Shown here: piece by piece, positions 1-6,694 of the stretch
How the letters are laid out: each line of letters starts with the position of its first letter
How positions within the stretch are numbered: position 1 is the first letter of the stretch
Source: Bifidobacteriaceae bacterium
GTDB lineage: Bacteria; Actinomycetota; Actinomycetes; Actinomycetales; WQXJ01
Length of the DNA: 8,077 nucleotides
Assembly: GCA_031266115.1 (NCBI GenBank)
Contig: JAISBQ010000092.1
Coordinates: 1 to 8,077 of the forward strand
Direction of reading: 5' to 3'
Position numbers and translations under genes: made by a program
Notes under the pieces: model-generated
What the model was told of the DNA's origin: nothing
What the model saw: the letters and a program-made list of their open reading frames with translations, nothing else
The model's database searches: none

Positions 1-808
1 CTCGGCGCCGGTGCCGGAGACTGGCCATGTCGCGCAGGGGCGCCTCCCTGTGGGCTCGCTGTCCGCCGGCATCCATCAGGTCACCGCGACCTACACCCCA
101 CCCGACCCCGGGGCGTCCACGGTTCACGCGGCGGCCATCCACGAGGTGCTCGGGGCCGCGACCACCACGACGGCGCCGACTGGCACGATCACGGTGCCGT
201 CCGGTGGGACCGTGCTACTGAGCGGCGCGGTCCGCGCGGCGTTCGCCACAATGCCCACTGGGCAGGTCGAATTCCTCCGTGGCACGAGCGCCCTGGGCAC
301 CGCTCCGCTCGACGCTGGCGGCGCCTTCACCTACCCCCTGGCTGCCGGAGCGCAGGGTACAGACACGATCACCATTCGTTACCTCGGGGACCGGGACCAC
401 CTCGCCTCGCAGGCCTCAGTGGCACTCGCCGTGGTCCCCGCGTCCGACGGGTCGTCACCACCACCCACAGTGACCCTGTCGCCGACCCTGAGTGGACCCC
501 CACCGGCCAGCCCCTCCGAGTCGTCCTCTCCTCGGGAGTGCGTGCCATCCTGTGTGAGCCTTCCCCCGCGCCACCCTCCGAGCCTTCCTCCGCACCACCC
601 TCCGAGCCCTCCTCCGCACCACCCTCCGAGTAGCCACCGGACGGAAGCGGCTCCGCCACCGGTCGCCACATCCACACCGTCGACACCCTCAGGTCATGGC
701 AGGGGTGGGTTGTCCACGACGGGGGGATTGAGCCTCGGGATCGGTGGCCTCGCACTGGGTCTGCTCGGGGTCGGGTTTTCACTCAAGCGCCACCGTCGCT
801 CCATCTGA
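1..808 (+). CDS. Ig-like-repeat surface protein with LSTTG sorting-type tail, C-terminal part (5' partial)
   Basis: The reading frame is open from base 2, so the gene starts upstream; the GTG at 11 lies inside a domain and is not a real start. Residues are numbered from that GTG. Residues 1-30 are the end of one Ig-like domain (SLSAGIHQVTATY). Residues about 50-142 form a complete second one resembling bacterial Ig-like family 3_5, with TGQVEFLRG, ALGTAPL and YLGDRDHLASQASVAL. Residues 143-230 are a Pro/Ser/His-rich linker, the usual wall-spanning stalk. The end has LSTTG at 234-238, a hydrophobic stretch at about 239-257, and the basic tail KRHRRSI, which is the order of a sortase signal. 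The second position is S rather than P (LPXTG) or A (LAXTG), so covalent anchoring is uncertain and plain membrane retention is possible. The signal peptide and most of the protein are not visible. It probably acts as a surface stalk or adhesin-like protein; no enzymatic domain is seen. Confidence 0.8.
   Translation, partial: SAPVPETGHVAQGRLPVGSLSAGIHQVTATYTPPDPGASTVHAAAIHEVLGAATTTTAPTGTITVPSGGTVLLSGAVRAAFATMPTGQVEFLRGTSALGTAPLDAGGAFTYPLAAGAQGTDTITIRYLGDRDHLASQASVALAVVPASDGSSPPPTVTLSPTLSGPPPASPSESSSPRECVPSCVSLPPRHPPSLPPHHPPSPPPHHPPSSHRTEAAPPPVATSTPSTPSGHGRGGLSTTGGLSLGIGGLALGLLGVGFSLKRHRRSI
556..627 (+). repeat. Three tandem 24-nt units in the Pro-rich linker
   Basis: Units start at 556, 580 and 604, each beginning GAGCC and ending CCACCCTCC; they differ at only three positions (unit offsets 6, 10 and 15). 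A partial fourth copy (GAG) follows at 628. In the reading frame of the gene they give LPPRHPPS-like octapeptides. One base earlier they give EPSPAPPS, EPSSAPPS, EPSSAPPS, a more typical stalk composition, until TAG at 631. Such repeats vary in number by slippage. Confidence 0.85.
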
Positions 809-838
809 GCCGAATCCCTTCAACGCCCATGTGGACGC

Positions 839-857
839 GTGAGCCACAGGGGCTCGC
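839..857. terminator. Weak hairpin between convergent genes, possible terminator
   Basis: The 101-nt gap between the two convergent stop codons holds GTGAGCC, loop ACAGG, GGCTCGC, a 7-bp stem with one T:G wobble. There is no T-run on either side, so it would be a non-canonical terminator at best. Nothing else is apparent in the gap. Confidence 0.25.
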
Positions 858-909
858 CTGACGGCCCGCCCGTGGGCTGATCACACGCGCCACGTAGGCG
901 GTGCTGCCC

Positions 910-2604
910 TCACGTCGGGGCGTCGAGTGGGTCGAGCCGGAGCCAATACCGGTCTCGCCACCGCAACAGCAGGGCTGACCCGTCCGGACGCCGCCATGTC
1001 CGTGCGGCACGATCGGGCAGCGGACTTGGCCGCACCGCTGTGTGCGTCTCGTACCGTTGGTCCCCGTGCACGATGGCGAACCCCAGCGGGCACGGCGTCC
1101 CACCTTGCGCCGGCGCGGCGATACGTGCCAGATCGCCAGCGGCGAACGTGACGTGAAAGCGGGGACCCCAGGCGGTCGGCCCTTCGTCCTCTTCACCATC
1201 GTCGTCACCCGCGCCGGTCGCGGCGGCGCCCGGAGGGGGGCCGGCGAGGCCCACGATCGATGCCGCCGCCCGGGGGCTCCCGTCTCCCCACACCGCGGCC
1301 TCCAGCCTGGCACCATCCATGCCGTACACCTCGATAAACGGGACATGGACCGTGAGGTGGAGGTCGCCATCGGCGGACCACAGCGCCTTCTCTGTGCGGA
1401 TCACGAAACGGCGGGGATCGACGTCGCGGCCGTCGAAGCACGGCGCCAGCGACGCGACAAGGGCCGGGTCTAAGAGAGCCGCCTCCAGTTGCCGGCACCC
1501 TGCGTCCGTCCGGATCTCGACGTGACCCCCCCGAGTCCACCCGGCCTGAACCAGACGACCCACCGCGTCGAGGTCGCCGCGGTGGGCCAGCGTCGCCAGG
1601 ACCGCTGCGGCCGGGGACACCTGCGGCGGACGGCGGAACAACTCCTCAGGTCCAGCGGCCCGGACAAACTTCACGAGCGCAGCGCGCTCCGGCGGACCCA
1701 GCTCGCTCAACCGGCGGAAGTAGGTCAGGAAGTGGTTTTCCACCAACGTGTATGTCCACGCGTCGCGGAATCGCGCATCGTTGAGCGCCTCGACCACCGG
1801 GCGCGTGAGAGCCGTCGCGTGGGCACGCTGATCGATGCGATCGGACGTGTACATGGTTTGGGTGAGAGATGAGCCATCGCTGCGCCGCCGCCACTGATAC
1901 GTCATCATCCGCATCACGGCGATGCCCGACGCGGACGCCAGGGCTTCGGTGATCACAGGTTGGTCCTCGAAGATCACCCCTGTGCGGAACCGAAAGCGAT
2001 GCGAGCGCCACCAATCCCGCCGGACCATCTTGTTGGGTGTGTAGAAATCCCGCAGCAGATCCGGGAACTCGAGTACGGAGCGGACAAACCGGTCCTTGTC
2101 GTGGATGTAGCGCATCCATTCTGGGAAGTGTCGTTTTCCGTCGGTCAGTTGAAAAATGCCGCCGATGACGACATCGGCCTGGCGGCCCTCGGCCGCATCG
2201 ACCATGGCTCGGTAGGCGCCCGGCATAGCGATGTCATCGGAGTCGAGGAACGCGACATAGCGGCCGGCGGACAGGCGCATGCCGGCGTTGCGTGCGGCAC
2301 CGAGGCCGCGATTGCGCTGATGGAAGACCCACACCCGACGGTCCATTCGAGCTGCCGTCTCGGCGACGCCGCGCGAGGAATCGGCCGAACCGTCGTCGAT
2401 CACGATCACCTCGAGATTCACCGCCTGTTCGGCGAGAACCGATTCGAGGCAGGCGCCGATGTACCTCTCGACGTTATACATGGGGACAACAACCGACAGC
2501 ATCGGCCGGGCGCCCCAAAAGCGCTCGGGGAAATAGCGTCTGCGCGCCCGACGGATGCGCGACCAGACGGGATAGGGGAGTTTTCCGCCGGGTTCGTGCG
2601 TCAC
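910..2604 (-). CDS. Family 2 glycosyltransferase with long C-terminal extension
   Basis: It probably transfers a sugar from a nucleotide sugar to a cell-envelope acceptor, in the cytoplasm or at the inner membrane face. Numbered from an in-frame ATG at 2649, the GT-A fold starts at MLSVVVPMYN (50-59). The nucleotide-binding DDGS is at 85-88, RNRGLGAARNAG at 112-123, the metal-binding DSDD at 136-139, a likely catalytic-base ED at 228-229, and YQWRRR at 251-256. Residues about 270-400 look helical and about 410-579 look beta-rich, as in the C-terminal domains of teichoic-acid glycosyltransferases such as TarS; that comparison is from memory. An acidic insert (GDDDGEEDEG, 481-490) interrupts the C-terminal part. 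No TM segment is seen. I chose the GTG at 2604 (564 aa) because a TACACT -10 box lies six bases upstream; the ATG at 2649 (579 aa) has no ribosome site and would consume the divergent promoter region. It is divergent from a CDP-ribitol synthase gene, so decoration of a ribitol-phosphate polymer is a plausible role. Donor and acceptor are not determinable. Confidence 0.88.
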   Translation of the reverse strand: MTHEPGGKLPYPVWSRIRRARRRYFPERFWGARPMLSVVVPMYNVERYIGACLESVLAEQAVNLEVIVIDDGSADSSRGVAETAARMDRRVWVFHQRNRGLGAARNAGMRLSAGRYVAFLDSDDIAMPGAYRAMVDAAEGRQADVVIGGIFQLTDGKRHFPEWMRYIHDKDRFVRSVLEFPDLLRDFYTPNKMVRRDWWRSHRFRFRTGVIFEDQPVITEALASASGIAVMRMMTYQWRRRSDGSSLTQTMYTSDRIDQRAHATALTRPVVEALNDARFRDAWTYTLVENHFLTYFRRLSELGPPERAALVKFVRAAGPEELFRRPPQVSPAAAVLATLAHRGDLDAVGRLVQAGWTRGGHVEIRTDAGCRQLEAALLDPALVASLAPCFDGRDVDPRRFVIRTEKALWSADGDLHLTVHVPFIEVYGMDGARLEAAVWGDGSPRAAASIVGLAGPPPGAAATGAGDDDGEEDEGPTAWGPRFHVTFAAGDLARIAAPAQGGTPCPLGFAIVHGDQRYETHTAVRPSPLPDRAARTWRRPDGSALLLRWRDRYWLRLDPLDAPT

Positions 2605-2610
2605 CGCATC

Positions 2611-2616
2611 AGTGTA
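2611..2616 (-). promoter_or_regulatory. Putative -10 box (TACACT) for a leaderless glycosyltransferase mRNA
   Basis: Read on the minus strand, TACACT is followed by six bases and then GTG (2604-2602). That spacing would place the first transcribed base at the start codon itself, and no Shine-Dalgarno sequence precedes the GTG. Leaderless mRNAs are common in actinobacteria. There is no convincing -35 hexamer, so this remains tentative. Confidence 0.35.
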
Positions 2617-2629
2617 GCCAGCCGGCAGT

Positions 2630-2657
2630 CCGGCCGATGGCAACCACATGCGGCCGG
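2630..2657. repeat. Inverted repeat in the divergent intergenic region
   Basis: CCGGCCG (2630-2636) and CGGCCGG (2651-2657) are perfect 7-bp inverted arms around a 14-nt spacer. The right arm abuts the putative plus-strand -10 box. A second, smaller inverted repeat, GCCGG-CAGT-CCGGC (2621-2634), overlaps the left arm. They could be an operator or a hairpin, but such GC palindromes arise easily by chance in this composition. Confidence 0.35.
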
Positions 2658-2700
2658 TAGCATGGGTGCTTGCGCAGGCGGAAGGTTCACATGCGGCGGC

Positions 2701-2707
2701 GAGGGGG
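2701..2707 (+). promoter_or_regulatory. Ribosome binding site deciding the CDP-ribitol synthase start
   Basis: GAGGGGG followed by a 4-nt gap precedes the ATG at 2712. It competes with GGAAGG (2680-2685), placed 5 nt before an in-frame ATG at 2691, and a TTG at 2670. The 2712 start puts the conserved LAGG motif seven residues from the N-terminus, as usual for the family, whereas earlier starts add an Arg-rich leader with no counterpart in it. Confidence 0.55.
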
Positions 2708-2711
2708 TTCG

Positions 2712-4112
2712 ATGCGCACCTACGGGGTGGTCTTGGCCGGCGGGATCGGCGAACGGTTGGGGTTGGACATCCCCAAGCAGATGATCAAGGTGGCGGGCAA
2801 GCCCATCCTTGAGCACACCGTCGCCGCGCTCGATGCCGCTCCCGGCATCGACGAGGTGATCGTCATGATCACGCCAGGGTGGGTCGAGGCGGCGGCCGCG
2901 ATGCTGCGCGGTCGCTACGCGAAGGTCACCCGCATCCTTGCCGGCGGCAAGGCCCGCACGGACACCACCCGCCGGGTTCTGGACGCGATCGAGGACGAAG
3001 AGGCGAAGCTTGTCCTCCACGACGCCGTGCGCCCACTCGTCGATCAACGCATCATCGCGGACTGTGTCAGCGCCCTCGACACGTTCGCCGCCGTCGATGT
3101 GGTGATTCCGTCATCGGACACGATTGTGAGCGTCGACGAGGACGAGACCATCGCCTCGATCCCTGATCGCGCCCGCCTTCGCCGCGGGCAGACACCTCAA
3201 GCGTTCTGGCTGACCACGTTGCGCTCCGCCTACGATGCCGCCGCGAGGGACCCAGACTTCACTGCTACCGACGACTGTGGAGTGGTGGTGAAATACTGTC
3301 CCGGCGTGCGAGTCGCCTGCGTGCGGGGTTCCGAACGCAACATCAAGATCACCCATCCTGTCGATCTGTCCATCGCCGACAAGCTCTTTCAGCTCTCCGT
3401 CGACAAGGTCACACCATGCACCGACGCACAGATCGAGGCGACGATGCGAGGTTCGGTGGTGGTCGTCATCGGCGGTAGCTATGGGATTGGCGGGGAGATC
3501 GCGAAGCTGGTCGCACAGATGGGAGCCACGGTGGTGTGCCACTCGCGCTCCGCGACGGGCCTTCACGTCCAAGACCCCGCTGCCGTCGCGTCCGCGCTCG
3601 CGGAGGTCCACGACGAACATGGTCGGATTGATGCCGTGGTGGTGACGGCCGGAGTTCTGCGGATCGGTCGCCTCGCGACCATGCCCGACGATGACGTAGC
3701 TGAGGCTGTGGACGTCAACTATGTGGGCCCTATCAACGTGGCGCGTGCCGCCTATCCCTATCTCACGGCTTCGCGCGGGCACCTGTTGCTGTTCACATCC
3801 TCCTCCTATACGCGGGGACGTCAGGACTATGCCCTGTACTCCTCGGCGAAGGCGGCCGTGGTCAACCTCACGCAGGCACTCAGCGAGGAGTGGTCTGAGG
3901 CGGGGATCAAAGTCAATGTGGTCAACCCGGAACGCACGCTCACGCCCATGCGTGTTCAGGCGTTCGGCGAAGAAGACCCGGCAAGCCTGCTCAGCGCCGA
4001 GAAGGTCGCGCGAGCATCTGTGGAGGTGCTGGCGTCGTCCATGACGGGATGCGTGGTAGAGGTGCGCCGGGATCAACCGGCGCGCGCGGGCGGCGGAGCG
4101 AAACCGACGTGA
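2712..4112 (+). CDS. Bifunctional cytidylyltransferase / short-chain reductase (Acs1/Bcs1-like CDP-ribitol synthase)
   Basis: The 466-aa protein most likely reduces ribulose 5-phosphate to ribitol 5-phosphate with NADPH and then couples it to CTP, giving CDP-ribitol in the cytoplasm. Residues 1-235 are IspD/TarI-like: VVLAGGIGERLG with PKQ near the N-terminus for CTP binding, HDAVRP at 103-108, QTPQ at 160-163, TDDCG around 186-190, and NIKITHPVDL from 210. Residues about 247-455 are an SDR domain with cofactor motif GGSYGIGG (254-261), TAG in VVVTAGVL, FTSSS with the catalytic Ser (363-365) and YSSAK with Tyr376 and Lys380. Order and length match Haemophilus Acs1/Bcs1 (about 474 aa), where the N-domain is the pyrophosphorylase and the C-domain the reductase. 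A plain IspD would lack the SDR half. The next gene starts inside its last codons (GTGA overlap), so the two are cotranscribed. Substrate identity is from family architecture; a different polyol phosphate is not excluded. Confidence 0.9.
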   Translation: MRTYGVVLAGGIGERLGLDIPKQMIKVAGKPILEHTVAALDAAPGIDEVIVMITPGWVEAAAAMLRGRYAKVTRILAGGKARTDTTRRVLDAIEDEEAKLVLHDAVRPLVDQRIIADCVSALDTFAAVDVVIPSSDTIVSVDEDETIASIPDRARLRRGQTPQAFWLTTLRSAYDAAARDPDFTATDDCGVVVKYCPGVRVACVRGSERNIKITHPVDLSIADKLFQLSVDKVTPCTDAQIEATMRGSVVVVIGGSYGIGGEIAKLVAQMGATVVCHSRSATGLHVQDPAAVASALAEVHDEHGRIDAVVVTAGVLRIGRLATMPDDDVAEAVDVNYVGPINVARAAYPYLTASRGHLLLFTSSSYTRGRQDYALYSSAKAAVVNLTQALSEEWSEAGIKVNVVNPERTLTPMRVQAFGEEDPASLLSAEKVARASVEVLASSMTGCVVEVRRDQPARAGGGAKPT

Positions 4113-6682
4113 AGCGCGAGGGGATCGACAGTGGGGCAGCGGCCGAGTTCCTTGATCGGACTCGTTTTCCCGTGGACGAGTGGGCGCTGAGCGAGGCTGC
4201 GTATTCCGAGGCTGGCATGGGTGCCGCGGAGAGTGTGTTTGCCGTGGCCAACGGCTACCTGGGGATGCGTGGGTGCCCAGAAGAGGGCCGCCCCGCCGTC
4301 GCGCATGGCACCTTTGTCAACGGTTTCCACGAGACGAGCAGGATTCGTCACGCCGAGGATGCCTATGGGTTCGCGACTGTGGGCCAGACCATCGTCTCCA
4401 TCCCGGACACCACGGTCATTCGCCTCTACGTGGACGACGAGCCGTTGCTGCTGTCCGTGGCCGACCTTGAGGCGTACGAACGCACTGTGGATTTCCGGGC
4501 CGGAATTCTGCGACGCGAGCTGATGTGGCGCACCCTATCCGGCAAGCAGGTTCACATTGTGTCCACGCGCATGGTGGCGTTCGCCGAGCGTCACCTTGCG
4601 GTCATGACGTATGAGTTCACCATGATGGATGCTGGGGCGCCGGTGGCCATCGCCTCCCAGATCCTCAATCGTCAGGACGGCGCGAACGAATACAACGATG
4701 TCTCGGTCCCGTGGGCGGGTGAGCGGCCGGGGCCTGCCCCAACCGACGATGCCGGCCCGTTCGGTTTCGATCCACGGCGAGCGGAGACTTTGGTTGGCCG
4801 GGTCCTGGGGCCACAGGTCCAGTTGCGCCGCGGCGGGCGCTACGTGCTCGGATACGCCGCCGCGAACTCACGGATGACCCTTGCCATCGGGGCCGATCAC
4901 CAGATTGACACCTCTGAACCCCTCGACATTGAGGAGACCGGCGTGGTTCGCCCGGACGCGGCCGAGCACATGTATCGGGCCTACGTCCCGCGGGGCTGCA
5001 CCGTGCGCATCACCAAGCTCGTCGCCTGCCATACCTCGCGCAGCGCTCCCGCCTCAGAACTCGGGGACCGGTGTGAGCGGACCCTTGACCGCGCCAAAGC
5101 CGCGGGGGTAGCGGACCTCCACGCCGGGCAACGCGCGTGGCTGGACGGCTTTTGGGCCCGCAGCGACGTGGTTGTCCATGGGGAACCAGAGATTCAACAG
5201 GCCGTGCGGTGGTGTCTGTTCCAGCTTGCTCAGGCGGTGGGGCGCGCCGAAGGTGCGGGAATCCCGGCGAAGGGAGTCACCGGGTCGGGATACGGTGGGC
5301 ACTATTTCTGGGATTCGGAAATCTACGTACTGCCGTTCTGTACTTATACCACACCGCGGTTTGCCCGCAATGCGCTACGGTTCCGTTACACGATGCTGGA
5401 GGCCGCGCGCCGCCGCGCGCGCGAGTTGTCCTCGGATGGGGCGCTGTATCCGTGGCGCACCATCAACGGCGAGGAGGCGTCCGCGTACTATGCCGCCGGC
5501 ACGGCGCAGTATCACATCGACGCTGACATCTCCTATGCGCTGTGTCAGTACCTCCAGGCCACGCGTGACATGCCTTTCTTGGAGCGCGAGGGCATTGACA
5601 TCCTCGTAGAAACCGCACGAATGTGGGCTGACCTGGGATTTTGGCGCGGAGGAAGCGAGGAACTCTTCCACATCCATGGCGTGACCGGACCCGATGAGTA
5701 CACCACGGTGGTCAACGACAACGTCTTCACCAACGTCATGGCGCGCTTCAACCTGCGGGTGGCCGCGCGGGCGCTTCAGGAGGTGCGGGACGCCAATCCG
5801 CGCGTTTACAGGCGAGTGGTGGCGAGGCTCGGTGTCAGCGATTCGGAGAGCGAGGAGTGGCTGCGCGCTGCCGAGCATATGTGCATCCCCTACGATTCGC
5901 GTCTCCACATTCACCCTCAGGATGATCAGTTCTTGGACAAGGAGGTTTGGAACCTCGCGGGGACTCCGGCCGATCAGTTTCCCCTGCTCCTCCACTATCA
6001 CCCGTTGGTCATTTACCGTTTCCAGGTTCTCAAACAGGCGGATGTGGTGTTGGCGGAGTTCCTGCGCGGCGGCGATTTCACGGCCGAACAGAAGATGGCG
6101 GACTTCGACTACTACGATCCGTTGACCACGGGAGATTCGTCCTTGTCCGGGGTGACTCAAGCCATCATGGCCGCTGAAGTCGGCTATCAGGAACTCGCCC
6201 AGCGGTACTTCCTCGGATCACTGTTCCTGGACTTGGCGGACCGTCACGCCAACACGGTTGAAGGTGTGCACATCGCCTCGGCCGGCGGCGTGTGGAGCGT
6301 CTTGGTTTTCGGGTTCGGCGGCATGCGCGACAGCGACGGCCGGATCTCGTTCGACCCCCGGTTGCCGGAACTGTGGACCTCCCTGAGCTTCGCGGTGTCG
6401 CTCCACGGGACGCGGGTACGGGTGACGCTGTCCCATCGTGACATGGTGTTCACCGTGGAGGACGGCATCAGCGCAGAGTTCACGGTTCGCGGCGAGCCGG
6501 TGGCGGTGCGCGCGGGCGAGCCCGTGACCGTCCGGCTGGCATCCGAGTTTGAGCCGCGTCTCTTGGGGGCTCCCACCGTGCGCGACCTGGCTGGCGCCCG
6601 GCGCGCTGACGGCACCGTGCTCACCACTCACACGCCGCAGCCGTCCGACGGTGCGCGCACCACCGGAGATGAGACGGTTTGA
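4109..6682 (+). CDS. Glycoside hydrolase family 65 disaccharide phosphorylase (maltose/trehalose/kojibiose phosphorylase-like)
   Basis: GH65 phosphorylases split an alpha-glucosyl disaccharide with inorganic phosphate, giving beta-glucose 1-phosphate and a free sugar, in the cytoplasm. With the start at GTG 4109 the protein has 857 aa, somewhat longer than the usual 750-800. The N-terminal beta-sandwich carries ESVFAVANGYLGMRG (41-55). The (alpha/alpha)6 barrel has FWDSE (Trp401-Glu404), the substrate loop WRTINGEEASAYYAAGTAQY, the general acid Glu530 in GPDEY, KQADV from Lys642, and phosphate-binding DSSLS with Ser677/Ser678. ASAGGVWSVLVFGFGG lies near the C-terminal beta domain. All expected catalytic residues are present. 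Glycosyl specificity cannot be assigned. The GTG overlaps the previous stop (GTGA); GGAG at 4095-4098 is 10 nt upstream, and an earlier in-frame start at 4049 would overlap the neighbour by 64 nt. No beta-phosphoglucomutase gene, the common partner, is nearby. The last 40 or so residues are polar and probably disordered. Confidence 0.92.
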   Translation: MKREGIDSGAAAEFLDRTRFPVDEWALSEAAYSEAGMGAAESVFAVANGYLGMRGCPEEGRPAVAHGTFVNGFHETSRIRHAEDAYGFATVGQTIVSIPDTTVIRLYVDDEPLLLSVADLEAYERTVDFRAGILRRELMWRTLSGKQVHIVSTRMVAFAERHLAVMTYEFTMMDAGAPVAIASQILNRQDGANEYNDVSVPWAGERPGPAPTDDAGPFGFDPRRAETLVGRVLGPQVQLRRGGRYVLGYAAANSRMTLAIGADHQIDTSEPLDIEETGVVRPDAAEHMYRAYVPRGCTVRITKLVACHTSRSAPASELGDRCERTLDRAKAAGVADLHAGQRAWLDGFWARSDVVVHGEPEIQQAVRWCLFQLAQAVGRAEGAGIPAKGVTGSGYGGHYFWDSEIYVLPFCTYTTPRFARNALRFRYTMLEAARRRARELSSDGALYPWRTINGEEASAYYAAGTAQYHIDADISYALCQYLQATRDMPFLEREGIDILVETARMWADLGFWRGGSEELFHIHGVTGPDEYTTVVNDNVFTNVMARFNLRVAARALQEVRDANPRVYRRVVARLGVSDSESEEWLRAAEHMCIPYDSRLHIHPQDDQFLDKEVWNLAGTPADQFPLLLHYHPLVIYRFQVLKQADVVLAEFLRGGDFTAEQKMADFDYYDPLTTGDSSLSGVTQAIMAAEVGYQELAQRYFLGSLFLDLADRHANTVEGVHIASAGGVWSVLVFGFGGMRDSDGRISFDPRLPELWTSLSFAVSLHGTRVRVTLSHRDMVFTVEDGISAEFTVRGEPVAVRAGEPVTVRLASEFEPRLLGAPTVRDLAGARRADGTVLTTHTPQPSDGARTTGDETV

Positions 6683-6694
6683 GCGCCCGGAGCG

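Larger units (their letters stand above)
2605..2711. promoter_or_regulatory. Divergent intergenic promoter region
   Basis: This is the only place where promoters for the two divergent genes can lie. On the minus strand TACACT (2611-2616) fits a -10 box for the glycosyltransferase. On the plus strand TAGCAT (2658-2663) fits TAnnnT and would start RNA near 2670. No good -35 hexamer is seen for either. The exact left and right edges depend on the start codons chosen. Confidence 0.45.

Noticed and set aside
1960..2784. 274-codon open frame on the plus strand
   Set aside because: It lies antisense to the glycosyltransferase, whose motifs (DDGS, DSDD) are intact on the minus strand; the plus-strand translation has no recognisable motif and crosses the divergent promoter region.
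3111..4076. 321-codon open frame on the minus strand
   Set aside because: Antisense shadow of the SDR half of the fusion enzyme; high-GC codon bias leaves long open frames on the opposite strand.
5400..5425. GC-alternating stretch in the GH65 gene, possible structural element
   Set aside because: It simply encodes an Arg/Ala-rich helix (AARRRARE) with GC-rich codons inside a well-supported gene.
5375..6160. 261-codon open frame on the minus strand
   Set aside because: Antisense to the GH65 catalytic core, whose residues Glu530 and Lys642 lie within it; no independent support.
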